Assembly (NCBI GenBank): GCA_020226215.1
Contig: CM035231.1
Location: forward strand, 49,070,876 to 49,134,875
Reading direction: 5' to 3'
DNA: 64,000 nucleotides
Source of the DNA: Sindora glabra
Taxonomy: Eukaryota; Streptophyta; Magnoliopsida; Fabales; Fabaceae
Below the pieces are notes generated by a model. It did not search any database. It had not been told where the DNA came from and saw only the letters and a list, made by a program, of their open reading frames with translations. Shown here piece by piece: positions 49,081-60,238 of the stretch. Within the stretch, counting starts at the first letter, position 1. The number at the start of each line of letters is the position of its first letter. Position numbers and translations under genes: made by a program.

Positions 49081-52000
49081 TATATAACATATTGTACGCA
49101 TAAGGCTATTATATTCAAAGATAAATATAAGCTATACTTGATTATATTATATAACTACTAAAGAAGTTTATAAGCAAATATTGCATTTAAAATTTTCAAT
49201 TAATCAATTTTTAATATAAAAAATACTTGAAATTTTTAATGAGTATAAATTTAATTTTTAATAATATATTTTATTTTTTTGTAAAAATAAACGTTTCTTA
49301 TAATTAAATGTACTTAAGTGGTTTAAAATAATGATAATCTTTCATTGTGTGTGTATATTATATATATAATAGAAATTAATTAAAAGTATATATATATATA
49401 CACATTATATTATATGTCATTTTTCTGTATTTAGTTAAAAAATTTAAATAAAAATTTTCTTTAAATATATTTACAAATATTTTTATTATAAAAATATTTT
49501 CAAATAATTTAAAATTTTAATTAAAAATTGAATAATTAGTCAATTACATTCTCTATTTTTAATAAAAACATTTAAAATAAATTAAAATTAATTCTTATTA
49601 TTTAATATTTTATTGATATTATATACTTTCTTTCTACCTTTGTTGGAAATTTTTTTTTAATCAAATTCTTCTTTAAATATAATTTTAATGGAAAATATTT
49701 AGTTTAAAAATATATAATGGAATAAATAACAAAAGTAACAGTGTGTTAGAATTTTTAAGTAATAAGAATAGGAAATAAATCTAACTTAAAATATAGCATT
49801 TAAAATTTTATATTAAGAAAATAATGATAAAATTTAAATAAATAATTTTTGTTCTAATTTAAAAGTATCTTCATTAAAAGTAAAATATATAATTAATTAA
49901 TTCTTTCTACATAGAAATTTTAACTTATTTAAAATATTTTTAATAAAAATTATATCATATTATATTTATATTATTTAGGGGTATTGATGTACAAGTTATA
50001 AATAATAGACATAAATTAGAGAAAAATGTAATAAAGAAAATAAAAATATGAGAATAAAATGTGAATTGTAAAATAATAAAAGTTAAAAATAAATTATATT
50101 TGTTATTTTTATAAGGGCATAGCATGTGAGCTATTTTGAACATATTTTTTCTTGCTGTGCTAAATTCTGTAATGAATCATTTGATTACATTTAAGCAAAA
50201 AAAGTAATAATGATTTTTATCAAGGAAAAATTTTCTCTACTTTTACTAGAGAATTTCGATCAATTTTTCTAATAAATATTTTTAGAATTTATTTTTATTA
50301 AGGAGGGAGATGAATTCATCAATATAATAGCAATAATTTATCACTTTTGAATTAAAATTTTTTGAATATAAAACTTAAAAAAATAACAAAACACATTAAT
50401 ATAAAAATACTTGAAAAATGGAACTCCCTTAATTGATTTAATAGTGTCATGTATAACTAAATTAATTTGATTTACTATGAATTGAAAATTATTTATATTA
50501 TTAGTGGATATGAAGATGTTATGTGACTAAGAAAAAAGGTAACTAAATTTTTTGATAAAAAGCCCCAAAAATTAAAAGACATTTTATCACAAAATAATAA
50601 TATATGAGTAAGTGTCGATATAAAATTTACTTATTTAGTTAAATTTGATTCATTCAAATAAGAAATTGAAGAATAATAATAAGCAACAACAATTATATTT
50701 ATGTAATTAATAGCTAGTAATAATTATATTAATTGATAATATAAGCAAAAAATCACAAAAAATTGTGAAATTAATGACCAACAATAATTATAATTGAAAT
50801 GAAGAAATATATGATAAAACAAATATACAAGTTTTCCCAAATTATAGGGGGCTGAATAGGTTCGAAAACAAGCAAAATTGCTTCTTTACCGTTAAGGTAA
50901 TAATAAATTAATTGTGTGATGTGAATCGACACGAAATGCTTATTCGGAACTATTAATTCCACACTAATTGCCGGGTGATATAGCATCACCCATGATAAAA
51001 GTAGATAAAAAATTGAATATTTAATTTAATATATTAATTAATAGTTATTATTGAAAGATTTTCAAGTATAAAATATTAAAAATTGCTCTCAAAAAAGTAT
51101 TATATCGAAAATAATTATATTTGTAAAATTAAAGTCAGTAATAATTAAATTAATAATCACTATCAATAATTAAAAAAATAATTATAAATATTTATGAAAT
51201 TAACATATATAAAATTACATCCACTATTTTCCTTTTATATTGTATGAATTCACTTTAAGCTTGATTTTCAATTTTATGTCTTCAAAGTCAAAACTTAAAA
51301 ATCACCTTGAGAAAGAAATATGTAAAAGTTTAAAATAATTGAAATAAAATTGAAAATTCATACAAACATTAAATATTATAAAAACTATTTGAGTGATGCG
51401 AAATAGAAAAGAAATAAATATTAAATATGTGAAGAAAACTAAAGTACTTACTTATGTTTTTGAGCAAAATAAATTTAATATAGTGAAAAATTATTAAAAT
51501 ATTTCGAGACTCCTATAAAAAGAAAAAATAAATCAATTAATTATGTAATACAAACTATTTTATTTTAAAAAATAAACTCATAAATCAATCAGCGAAACAA
51601 TAACATGCCATATGTTAAATGAAACATGGGGTATGATGGGTTGTTAATAAAAAAAGAGAAGAGAGTTTCAATTGCCATCTAATAAAAGAAAACATCAAAT
51701 GATGAAGGTTCGATGAAATTAATAATTAGTAAAAGACTTTGATCGAATATTGATCGACATGAAGAATGAGAAGAATAAAGCTGATGATGAAGAGTAAGGG
51801 GACAACAATGATTGCAAGGAAAAGAATAAGGGGAAAATAAAAAGGAATAAGCCAACATTTTATTTGAGAGAGATTAGGAGAGAGAAAAGGACAAAGGAAA
51901 ACAAGGAGGAGGACGAAAAACTAAGATGATGACTTCAATAGCTAAGGTTTAGATTTTAGATTTAATAAGAAATATTACATGATAAATATAAATAAATAAA

Positions 52001-52280
52001 TTTAAAAAAAGATAAGAGAATGAAAAGAGAGGGGAAAAAATAACAGGAGACATAAACTTTTATATATTGCATGATTTAGATATAAAAATCAGAAAGGTTA
52101 TAACTTAAATATAAAATATTATTATTGTTATGAAAATTTATAAATATGTATAAATTTTATGTATAATAAATAAATTAAACATTATGACTCCATCATTTAA
52201 AACTATGTTAAAAATTATAATTATAAAAATATAAAATATAAAATTTTAATAAAAATTCTATATATACCTCACCACACCAC
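49081..52280. other. AT-rich intergenic DNA with a purine-rich tract
   Basis: No gene was recognised. From about 51640 to 52060 the plus strand is strongly purine-rich (repeated GAAGA, GGAGG, GAGAG motifs), unlike the mixed A/T composition either side. Confidence 0.4.
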
Positions 52281-52289
52281 ATACACCCA

Positions 52290-52325
<36 letters not shown>
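52290..52325. repeat. (ATT)12 microsatellite
   Basis: A perfect trinucleotide array of 36 bp. Confidence 0.95.
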
Positions 52326-52469
52326 TAAAATAAAGTGGAATGCATTTGATAAACATACGATTGCCTGTATAAATTATTGGGATTCTTGTCAGTCTTCCCT
52401 TAGAAACGAATCACCGATGGCGATGCAATTTCTTATAAAATTTTACAATTTTTCGTGCACTTTCATATC

Positions 52470-52470
<1 letters not shown>

Positions 52471-52505
<35 letters not shown>

Positions 52506-52514
52506 GTATGTATG
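52471..52514. repeat. Compound (TA)n(TATG)n microsatellite
   Basis: About eleven TA units run straight into about six TATG units. Confidence 0.95.
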
Positions 52515-52881
52515 AAGAAATTATAATATGACTCTAAATAATTACTATTTTTTATGAAGATATTTTTAGTGTTGGAGATTTTATAAAACTACGGAACCCC
52601 TTGTATGAGAGAGTACGCAAATAAAATCCTAAGTTTGCCATTGATTTGTTAAAATATTTTTAAACTATCCTTATTTTTTAATTTCATTTTCTTAAAAATG
52701 ATGTTCATTTTTAAATGTAATTGCTATAATTAAATATAATTTTAATTTACATCTTAAAATAATAGTTACAAAATAATTGTTAATTTGAATATTAATTATT
52801 GATGATAAGTGATTATAATTGTAATTCGCAACAACAGTAGAGACAAAGGTCGGAGGTAATGATAACAATATTAATTAAAAT

Positions 52882-53120
52882 TTTATTTTATTATTGAAAT
52901 ATTAAATTTTTATCAATTTCATCATTGAAGTGAAATTTGTATTAATTTAATTTTTAAAGATTTAATCCTAAGTAAAATTTTAATTTCTCTAATAAATCTT
53001 AATTATTTAGTATAAAAATTAAAATTTTATTTAAATTTAAAATTTTCAAAATCAAATTAATTCAAACCTTGCTTTAAGGAACAAATTGATAAAAATTTAA
53101 TATTTTAATAATTAAAATAG
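52882..53120. mobile_element. MITE with ~95-bp terminal inverted repeats
   Basis: The left arm TTATTGAAATATTAAATTTT and onward is matched by the reverse complement of the right arm, through a shared TTATCAATTT, TTTG.ATTAATTT segment, leaving only a short non-repeated centre. It belongs to the same family as the element at 26195-26480. It is non-coding. Confidence 0.66.
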
Positions 53121-53139
53121 AGTTTTAATTTAAAAATAG

Positions 53140-53292
53140 TAGTAGTAGTGATTGTAGAAATTGTAAAAATGATGGTGAGTACCACTGTGGTGATGATCAT
53201 GCAAGTAGTGATAGTGATTGTGAGTGCGATAATAACATTAATAATAATAATAATAACTATAATAATGATAATATTGGCGATTGTTGCAATGA
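53140..53292. repeat. Degenerate three-base-periodic block (opposite orientation)
   Basis: Runs of GTA, GTG, ATA and AAT triplets such as TAGTAGTAGTGATTG give Ile/Thr-rich frames on the minus strand. It is the same kind of sequence as the blocks at 17215 and 22500, but reverse-complemented. The long open frame here reflects the triplet periodicity, not a gene. Confidence 0.55.
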
Positions 53293-54652
53293 TATAGGTG
53301 GAAATGTTTGACAAGTGGAAGTAAATAATAATTAATTATAATAAATTTAAATAATTTTAAAATTATTATTTTATAGAAAAAAATATAAAATGGTTTTTAG
53401 TACTTTTTGAAATTTATAAAATTGAGACACTGTTTTCTAAAAGAAAATAAAAGGCATAGAATGATAGCTTCTTATAACTATTCTATTAAATGATTAACAT
53501 AGAGGAATCCCATCATATACATTCTGTCAAAAATAATTCAAGCTTGTCATTATAGTTTTGTAGAACTCATTACTTACGGAAACTTTGCAATATATTTTTG
53601 TTTTGTAAGTGTACCAAGCTTTTCCTAAAGGAAATGCACCCTATATAATTTCATAGCGAATGCAAAAAAGTTTTGATCAGCGTCTCTTGTATATAAAAAT
53701 ATTTCTAATTTTATTGCAATATTAAAAATTCGATGCTATTTTAGTTTGTATTTTTTTTTCCAAACTCGATTTCCCTTCCAAAGCATACATGAGTTGGCGA
53801 TTCTCTAACCTTACAAAAAGCAAAATTATTATTAAATGATTCATTTTGGAATTCATTCAGCTTTTACAAGATCTAAAATCTCTCTTGGGAAAGGCCAAAG
53901 CTGAAGCTAAAACGTAGCGGGCAGTGCCAATTTTAGCATATTTTATTTAGAGGTTTCCGTTTCCTCTTTTCTCACAGTTGAACTAGTGAATAAAAGCCAT
54001 TATAGTATTTATTAATTATAATTTATTTGGATATTTTATTCATCGTAATAGAGAAAAGGTTGACAAATCGAATATACGTTTGCAGAACCAAATGCTTCTT
54101 TTTCCCCGCCATGCCTATTCTCACTTCACTCCTTTTCTTGCAGTAAAAAAAAAAAACCCTTTATTATTATTATTTTTTTAGTAATTGTGAGAATTACTAA
54201 ATCATTAAACACAAATATGTGAAGATCAATAATGGAATTCTAAATACACCAAAAGACACACAATTTTCAAAAAAATCCGATACTACTTGAATCAAAAGCT
54301 TTTTCACATTATTATTATTTGTTTGATTGTTGATACATACAACTTCAAAATAAAATTTTTTATAATTCCACCTATACTTTTTTCACTTCCTTAAAAAGTT
54401 CTTCTTGTCTTTGTTCTTATTTTAACGGAGAAATTACATATATATTCAATTTCAAAGTTAGTTTTGAATTTGGAAAGGCATTTAAAATAAAAAAATGAAA
54501 AGAATTAACTGTCGTTTCCCTCTAATTCTGAAGCAACAAAAGTATTTTTGATTTTATATTTATATTTGCACTGCAAAACCACTCACATTTCTCACAATAT
54601 TCCTACATATCCATCAAACAAATCCAAATTTCTACTTGAAGAAAGAGCATGG

Positions 54653-55131
54653 TATTGTATTTAAAAATAAAATAATTAATTTTATTAGAAATATTATATG
54701 GATTAGCATTAATCAATTATTGGAATATTTATTTAAGTAATTAATTTTGTATTTTAACATTAAGCATAGAACAGATTGGGCCCTGGTTTAATGTGTATGA
54801 TTCATGATAGGTTGGATCATGCATAAGCCCGTATGGGTAGAGGTCCCAACTTACAGCCCTTTAGTGGTCAGTAGTTTCCTATCACAAGTCTGACCTTAAA
54901 TAGAGAGATCAGGGTTATTATTTGAACACACAGAAAAATAAGGATTCCCACCCTTCTAAATTTTTCTCCCCCTTTTCTCTCTATCTTGATAACCTAAGGG
55001 GTCAAGTAGGTTATAATTCTACTCATCATCATTCAGATCAGTCATGTCCTCATCAAATTATGCTCTAGGTACGCTCATAATTTATTATGATTAATTTTAT
55101 ATTTTTGTGATTTTAATTCATACTTCCAACA
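54653..55131 (+). repeat. 5' LTR of the copia element
   Basis: It begins TATTGTATTT, where the 3' LTR has TGTTGTATTT (the canonical TG is mutated), and ends TTCCAACA. TTAAATAGAGAG near 54897 is a plausible promoter core. The LTR directly abuts the primer-binding site. Confidence 0.92.
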
Positions 55132-55133
55132 AT

Positions 55134-55144
55134 TGGTATCAGAG
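55134..55144 (+). other. Primer-binding site (initiator Met-tRNA type)
   Basis: TGGTATCAGAG lies two bases downstream of the 5' LTR and matches the TGGTATCAGAGC sequence complementary to plant initiator tRNA-Met. The last base of the 12-mer differs. Confidence 0.9.
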
Positions 55145-55679
55145 GATGTTGGTGTATGAATTTATGATTATGAGCGATCTGACAGATTCATAAAATTTCT
55201 CAAATTTTTTTTATTTTGAAATAATTAGATCTATTTCTCTTTCGATTAAATATTGAATTCTGATATCAAATACATCGGGAATATTACTATGTTATTTAAT
55301 TGCATTAAATTCATGATTATTAAGCGCTAGTTGGTTTCTAGATTCTGAGATTATTTGGATCTGTGTTTCTTTTAATTGATTCATGAATTTTATTCTTATA
55401 TACATCTGGAATATTATACTGTTGTTAAATTTTATTCTGGATTTCGTGATTATTCTGGTACGAAGGCATGAAAATTTTAAATTTTTAAAAATCTTGTAGC
55501 ATAATTTTAAACCATTATTTGCTTCGGATTAATGCATGAATCCGTGTTAAAGTAAGCTAGTTCTAATTTTCTGGGATTAGAAGGGCTTAAAAATAATTTT
55601 TCAAGCTTAAAAATACCCAATTATGGCAGAAAAATAGAAACAAAATCTGAAACTGCGCAAAAGAGGAAGACAAAGGGAT

Positions 55680-55975
55680 GCTGCAGCCTAGGCGCGTGGA
55701 TAACATGCGCTAGCCACAAGCGTGAACGACACGCGCACGCATGAAAGGGAACTTTTGTTAAGCGCGTGAAAAACACGCGCCATAACACGTGAAGTGTAGC
55801 GCGTGAACTCCACGCGCCAGCATTCTTTGACCAGTCAACTGACGCTGCATTGACCACGCGCGTATATGGCGCGTGTATTCACGCACCACTAAACTGCCCG
55901 GTGTTTCTGATTCAATCCCATGCGCGGCCGTAGCGCATGTTAGCACGTGTGTATCATGCGCTGGACTTTTTGGGC
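55680..55975. other. GC-rich dyad cluster in the copia leader
   Basis: Repeated inverted pairs GCGCGTG, five bases, CACGCGC occur at 55692-55710, 55720-55736 (short form), 55762-55780 and 55799-55817. The mirrored form CACGCGC, seven bases, GCGCGTG is at 55855-55875, and a related CATGCGC...GCGCATG at 55919-55939. The block is dense in CpG in an AT-rich element. ACGCGC/GCGCGT resembles CAMTA-type CGCG boxes, and CACGTG cores occur. Role unknown; short frames across it are not genes. Confidence 0.75.
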
Positions 55976-56640
55976 TCCAAATTTTGATGTTTTGTGTGAA
56001 AATTTATTTTCTACCATTATATATTTTTTCTAGAATTTTTTTATGCCAATAAATATTTATTTTGAATTTATGAAAGTTTGTATTGTATAAAAACATAATT
56101 TATTTATGAAATTTTTTCTAAAAAAAATTCATGGACATTCCTTGTAATTTTTCTAAGTTTGGTGAACTGTCACTCTCTCTAATTGTAAGCATAAATATAT
56201 TAGATAATTTTGAGCCATTAATTATGTTATTTTTGTACATATAAAGACACCTAAAATCATTTACTTCATACCAATGATAAATTAGGGATATAATAAGGCT
56301 ATTTTTCATAAAATACTGTCCCTCTCAAATTTTTTAAGGTACATTGCATTAATGATGGATACACCATATCGGTGCGATATTATTAATGTAATTTTAGGGT
56401 TTAAACTCCTTAGAATAGGCATGCAGTAATTATAATGTTTTCAATATTTCTTGTACCCTATCGGTATGATTATATTGATTACATTTTTATGTAGGCTCTT
56501 GTACAAGCCAAATCTATGGTACATGTATTTTGGATACCACTTTGTTAGATAATTGTTTGACTGATTTGTTTAATTGGGAATCTTGTGTTGTAATTATGTT
56601 GTGCACGCATAATTAATAATTTCCTAATCTTGTTGCATCA

Positions 56641-57480
56641 ATCTCGGCCTTTCAACAATTATCTGTGGTGAGGACTCTTAATGAAACAAACTATGATGAA
56701 TGGAGAGAGTCCTTGAACATGTACTTGACAATCTCTAAGGAGGATTTGGCTCTTAGAGAACCAAAGCCGGCTGATCTCTTACCCCAGTCTAGTGCTGCAG
56801 ATAAGACCTATTATAAACAATGGTATGAATCAAACCGGATTTGTTTGGCAGTGATTAAGTTCACTATTGAGAAGGGAATTAGAGAAAGTATCCCAGATAA
56901 GGATACTGCTATGGAGCATATGAAAACTATTAGTGAAAAATTCAAGAAGCTTGATAAGACTCAAAAAGTATAGTATCTCTCTATGCTTGATAACACTCGC
57001 TATGATGGAATTTCAGGTGTTAGAGAACACATTATGAAAATGATTCATTACTACAATAAGCTGAGATCATACGGTGTTGATTTAGGAGAGAGTACTTTAG
57101 TCTACAAAGTCCTTCAGTCATCGCCAGCTGAATATAATTACCTGAGAACCTTCTATAATTCACAAGAGGGAGAGTGGACAATAGACCAAATGATTTCTAT
57201 AGTAACTCAAGAAGAGGAGACTATGAAAAGTAATCCACAACCACATTTTATCAACTACTTATCTCAGGACTCCTACAATAAGTCAGGAAAGAAACCAGAG
57301 ACACATATATCTGGAAAGCCTGAGTTCAAGAAAGGTGGTGATAAGGGCAAGGGACAACAAAAGAAATTTAAAGGCAAGTGCAATTATTGCAAGATTCCTG
57401 GATACAAAAAGTCTCAATGTTATAAGTTAAAGAACAAACGTGAGCAAGAAGGGGCTCAAAAACAAGCAGATCCCAAGTAA
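56641..57480 (+). pseudogene. Copia gag, interrupted
   Basis: Gag forms the retrotransposon particle. The first part shows the copia gag start LNETNYDEWRESLNMYL, which in intact elements follows a short Met-initiated leader; here no ATG is in frame. A TAG at 56971-56973 splits the frame. The second part continues with VLQSSPAEY and ends in a zinc knuckle CNYCKIPGYKKSQC (near 57383-57424), whose expected His is Tyr. The frame closes at 57478-57480. No protease follows. The stop, missing start and altered knuckle make it non-functional. Confidence 0.86.
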
Positions 57481-58329
57481 GATGGAAGAGACTGTATTGG
57501 GAGTAGTAGGAAGTAGAATAAAATTAATTACATAGGATCATATTTTTCTTTATGTTTATCTTCTGGATACTTTTAATTTGAATTATGTCATTTATGCATT
57601 TTTCTTTCAAATTTAATTTCCAATTCTATTTCAATAATTGTAGTTATTCTTTTTGACAAAGAAAATTTATTATGGTTTTACTATTTTAGTATGCCACCTT
57701 ACAAAATGATCCGTATATTTTGAATTTAAAAGATTTTCCTATTGTATCTTTTGATATTCCCATCAATGTTATAATTAGGCATAAATAACTTAGAATGAGT
57801 TAAAATTCTTCCATTCTATGGAATCAATTTTAGGCCATTTTTCTAAAAAGAGATTAGAAAGATTGGTAAAACAAAGATGTATTATTAAACTTAAATGCTC
57901 ATATCTTAAAACTTTTAAGTGTGGAGTTATAAAGTAGAGATGAAACTCTATAATCCCTAGTTAAAGAAATTAGACTAGATCAAGAGGTTGCAGATTTTCT
58001 TATCCCTTTTATAGTACTAAGGTCATCGGATTTAATTGGACATTTTATTTTGAGGATGACTTAGATAGTGGGAGTTTGATGCTTAGAGTTATCAATTTAT
58101 GTAACAAGGCTACCATTCTGCCTGTACCTATTTAGATTCCCTTATCACTAGAGGAAATAATATTGATAGTTCAGTTCAAATAAATAAAGATCCTCATGTT
58201 GAAGAACCTGATCAGGTTAACCATTGAGTTCAGACCCATCGTAATAGAACTTATAATATTTTAGGTTTGTACCAAGCTAATTGGATTGAATAGATAGGAT
58301 AAGATTTCTTACGCTTCCGCTATTGATAA

Positions 58330-58870
58330 TCTTATGTATGCACTGGTCTGCATTCGTTTAAATATAGCTTTATGCTATTAGTGTGCTTGGAAGATTATCA
58401 AGTAACCCTAGGATGGATCATTGGAGAGTGACCAAGATAGTAATATGTAGTATCTTTAAGATACTATGAATCATATTTTGACTTGTAGACAATCTAATTT
58501 ACTTGAAAGTATTAGTTATTCAGATTTTGATTATGCCTTGTACATAGATGATCGTAAGTCAACATCTAGATACATCTTTATGATGTTTGGAGGAGTTGTT
58601 TCATGGGAAAGTGTTAAAACAAACACTTATAGCTACCTTAACAATGGAAGCAGAGTGTATCGCATATTATGAAGCCACTTGACAGGTAGTAAGGTTGAGG
58701 AAGTTGATATCTAGCATGCAATTGGTTAAGTTTATATCATGATCTCTACAAATTTTTATTGCGATAAGGCTTCTGCTATGTGCTTTTCTCAAAACAATAG
58801 GAATTCTAGACATATTGAATATTTTTTATGATAAACTCCTGTTTGTTAGAGAGAAAAGATTGCTGAATTT
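58330..58870 (+). pseudogene. Copia pol remnant: RT C-terminus and RNase H
   Basis: MYALVCIRLNIAL and VLGRLSSNPRMDHW correspond to the RT/RNase H junction of copia pol. YSDFDYALYIDDRKSTSRYIF (58517-58579) is the RNase H start, where a second-strand Asp-containing motif is partly kept. GGVVSWES, then in another frame MEAECIAYYEAT, and FYCDKASAMCFSQN continue it. Several stops and at least two frameshifts break it. The 57481-58329 interval before it shows nothing recognisable. Confidence 0.82.
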
Positions 58871-59079
58871 CAGACTCACATTAAACATAGCCCTAGTGGA
58901 GACATGCAAGGGATCCGTTGACTTAAGGCTTACCTATAGAAGTATTTAAAATCAACTAACTCATATGAGTCTTGTTAAATTTTTATGAAGCCTTAGTTTA
59001 GTGGGAGTTTGAGATATGCTTATTTTATTTTATTGATATTTGTGACTAGTAATTGCTCATTTTGAAACATTAATGATAT

Positions 59080-59115
<36 letters not shown>

Positions 59116-59305
59116 CATTTGCTTCCCTATCGGATTCAATGATTTTAAATTATTTCTCTTATGAGCTGTGGTCAAAAGATTAACTTTATATATATATATC
59201 AAGTTCCTTTGGGATTATGAAACATTAATTTAACATCACTTGTCTCCCTATCGGATTCAGTGATTCTGTATGGTTTCATTCCACTTATGCAATCATTACT
59301 CAGTA

Positions 59306-59359
<54 letters not shown>

Positions 59360-59660
59360 CAGTTCTTTGGGATTATGAGACATTAATTTAACATCACTTG
59401 TCTCCCTATCGGATTCAGTGATTCTGTATGGTCTCATTCCACTTTTGTAATCGTCACTCAGTTTGAATATTGAAACATTGGTAATATGTTTTATACATAT
59501 ATAAATCATTTGTTTCACTATCGGATTCAATGATTTTAAGTTGTTTCTTTTCTGAGCTATAGTTGAAAGACTAAACGTTATTCTGTTCCTTTCAGATTAT
59601 AAGATATTATATCACTTGTCTCCTTATCGGATTCAGTGATTTTGTGTGGTCTCATTCTCT
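59080..59660. repeat. Five spaced repeats with TA arrays before the 3' LTR
   Basis: CCCTATCGGATTCAGTGA or a close variant occurs near 59127, 59246, 59404, 59517 and 59626, each followed by a similar TTTCATT/GTTTC-type tail. TA arrays at 59084-59111, about 59186-59199 and 59310-59356 separate some copies. It lies between the RNase H remnant and the 3' LTR. Confidence 0.75.
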
Positions 59661-59741
59661 GAATTAAGTTTATAGCTTAATGTATAACTAATTGCTTAAT
59701 TATTGATGTTTTAATTATTTCATATAATTAATTAATGCTAT

Positions 59742-59754
59742 CCAAGTGGGAGAT
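59742..59754 (+). other. Polypurine tract
   Basis: CAAGTGGGAGAT immediately precedes the 3' LTR, the expected place for plus-strand priming. The sequence is the usual copia form. Confidence 0.8.
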
Positions 59755-60233
59755 TGTTGTATTTAAAAATAAAATAATTAATTTTATTAGAAATATTATA
59801 TGGATTAGCATTAATCAATTATTGAAATATTTATTTAAGTAATTAGTTTTATATTTTAACATTAAGCATAGAACAGATTGGGTCCTGGTTTAATGTGTAT
59901 GATTCATGATAGGTTGGATCATGCATAAGCCCGTATGGGTAGAGGTCCTAACTTACAGCCCTTTAGTGGTCAGTAGTTTTCTATCACAAGTCTGACCTTA
60001 AATAGAGAGATCAGGGTTATTATTTGAACACACAGAAAAATAAAGATTCCCACCCTTCTAAATTTTTCTTCCCCTTTTCTCTCTATTTTGATAACCTAAG
60101 GAGTCAAGTAGGTTGTAATTCTACTCATTATCATTCAGATCAGTCATGGCCTCATCAAATTATGCTCTAGGTACGCTCATAATTTATTATGATTAATTTT
60201 ATATTTTTATGATTTTAATTCATACTTCTAACA
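59755..60233 (+). repeat. 3' LTR of the copia element
   Basis: It begins TGTTGTATTT and ends TTCTAACA. It has the same length as the 5' LTR and is followed directly by the CATGG target duplication. Confidence 0.92.
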
Positions 60234-60238
60234 CATGG

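Larger units (their letters stand above)
54653..60233 (+). mobile_element. Ty1/copia LTR retrotransposon, internally deleted
   Basis: The element has 479-bp LTRs at both ends, a CATGG target duplication (54648-54652 and 60234-60238), a Met-tRNA-type primer site next to the 5' LTR and a polypurine tract next to the 3' LTR. Gag is recognisable. Only the RT tail and RNase H remain of pol; protease, integrase and most of RT are missing between about 57480 and 58330. A long leader of about 1.5 kb precedes gag. Order and motifs place it in Ty1/copia. By my count the two LTRs differ at 16 of 479 positions, 15 of them transitions. It cannot move on its own. Confidence 0.9.

Noticed and set aside
53105..53314. 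Ile/Thr-rich open frame
   Set aside because: Its codons simply follow the triplet repeat; there is no membrane-protein pattern beyond that.
55621..55946. Minus-strand open frames in the copia leader
   Set aside because: They are by-products of the GC-rich dyad cluster and lie antisense in a retrotransposon leader.
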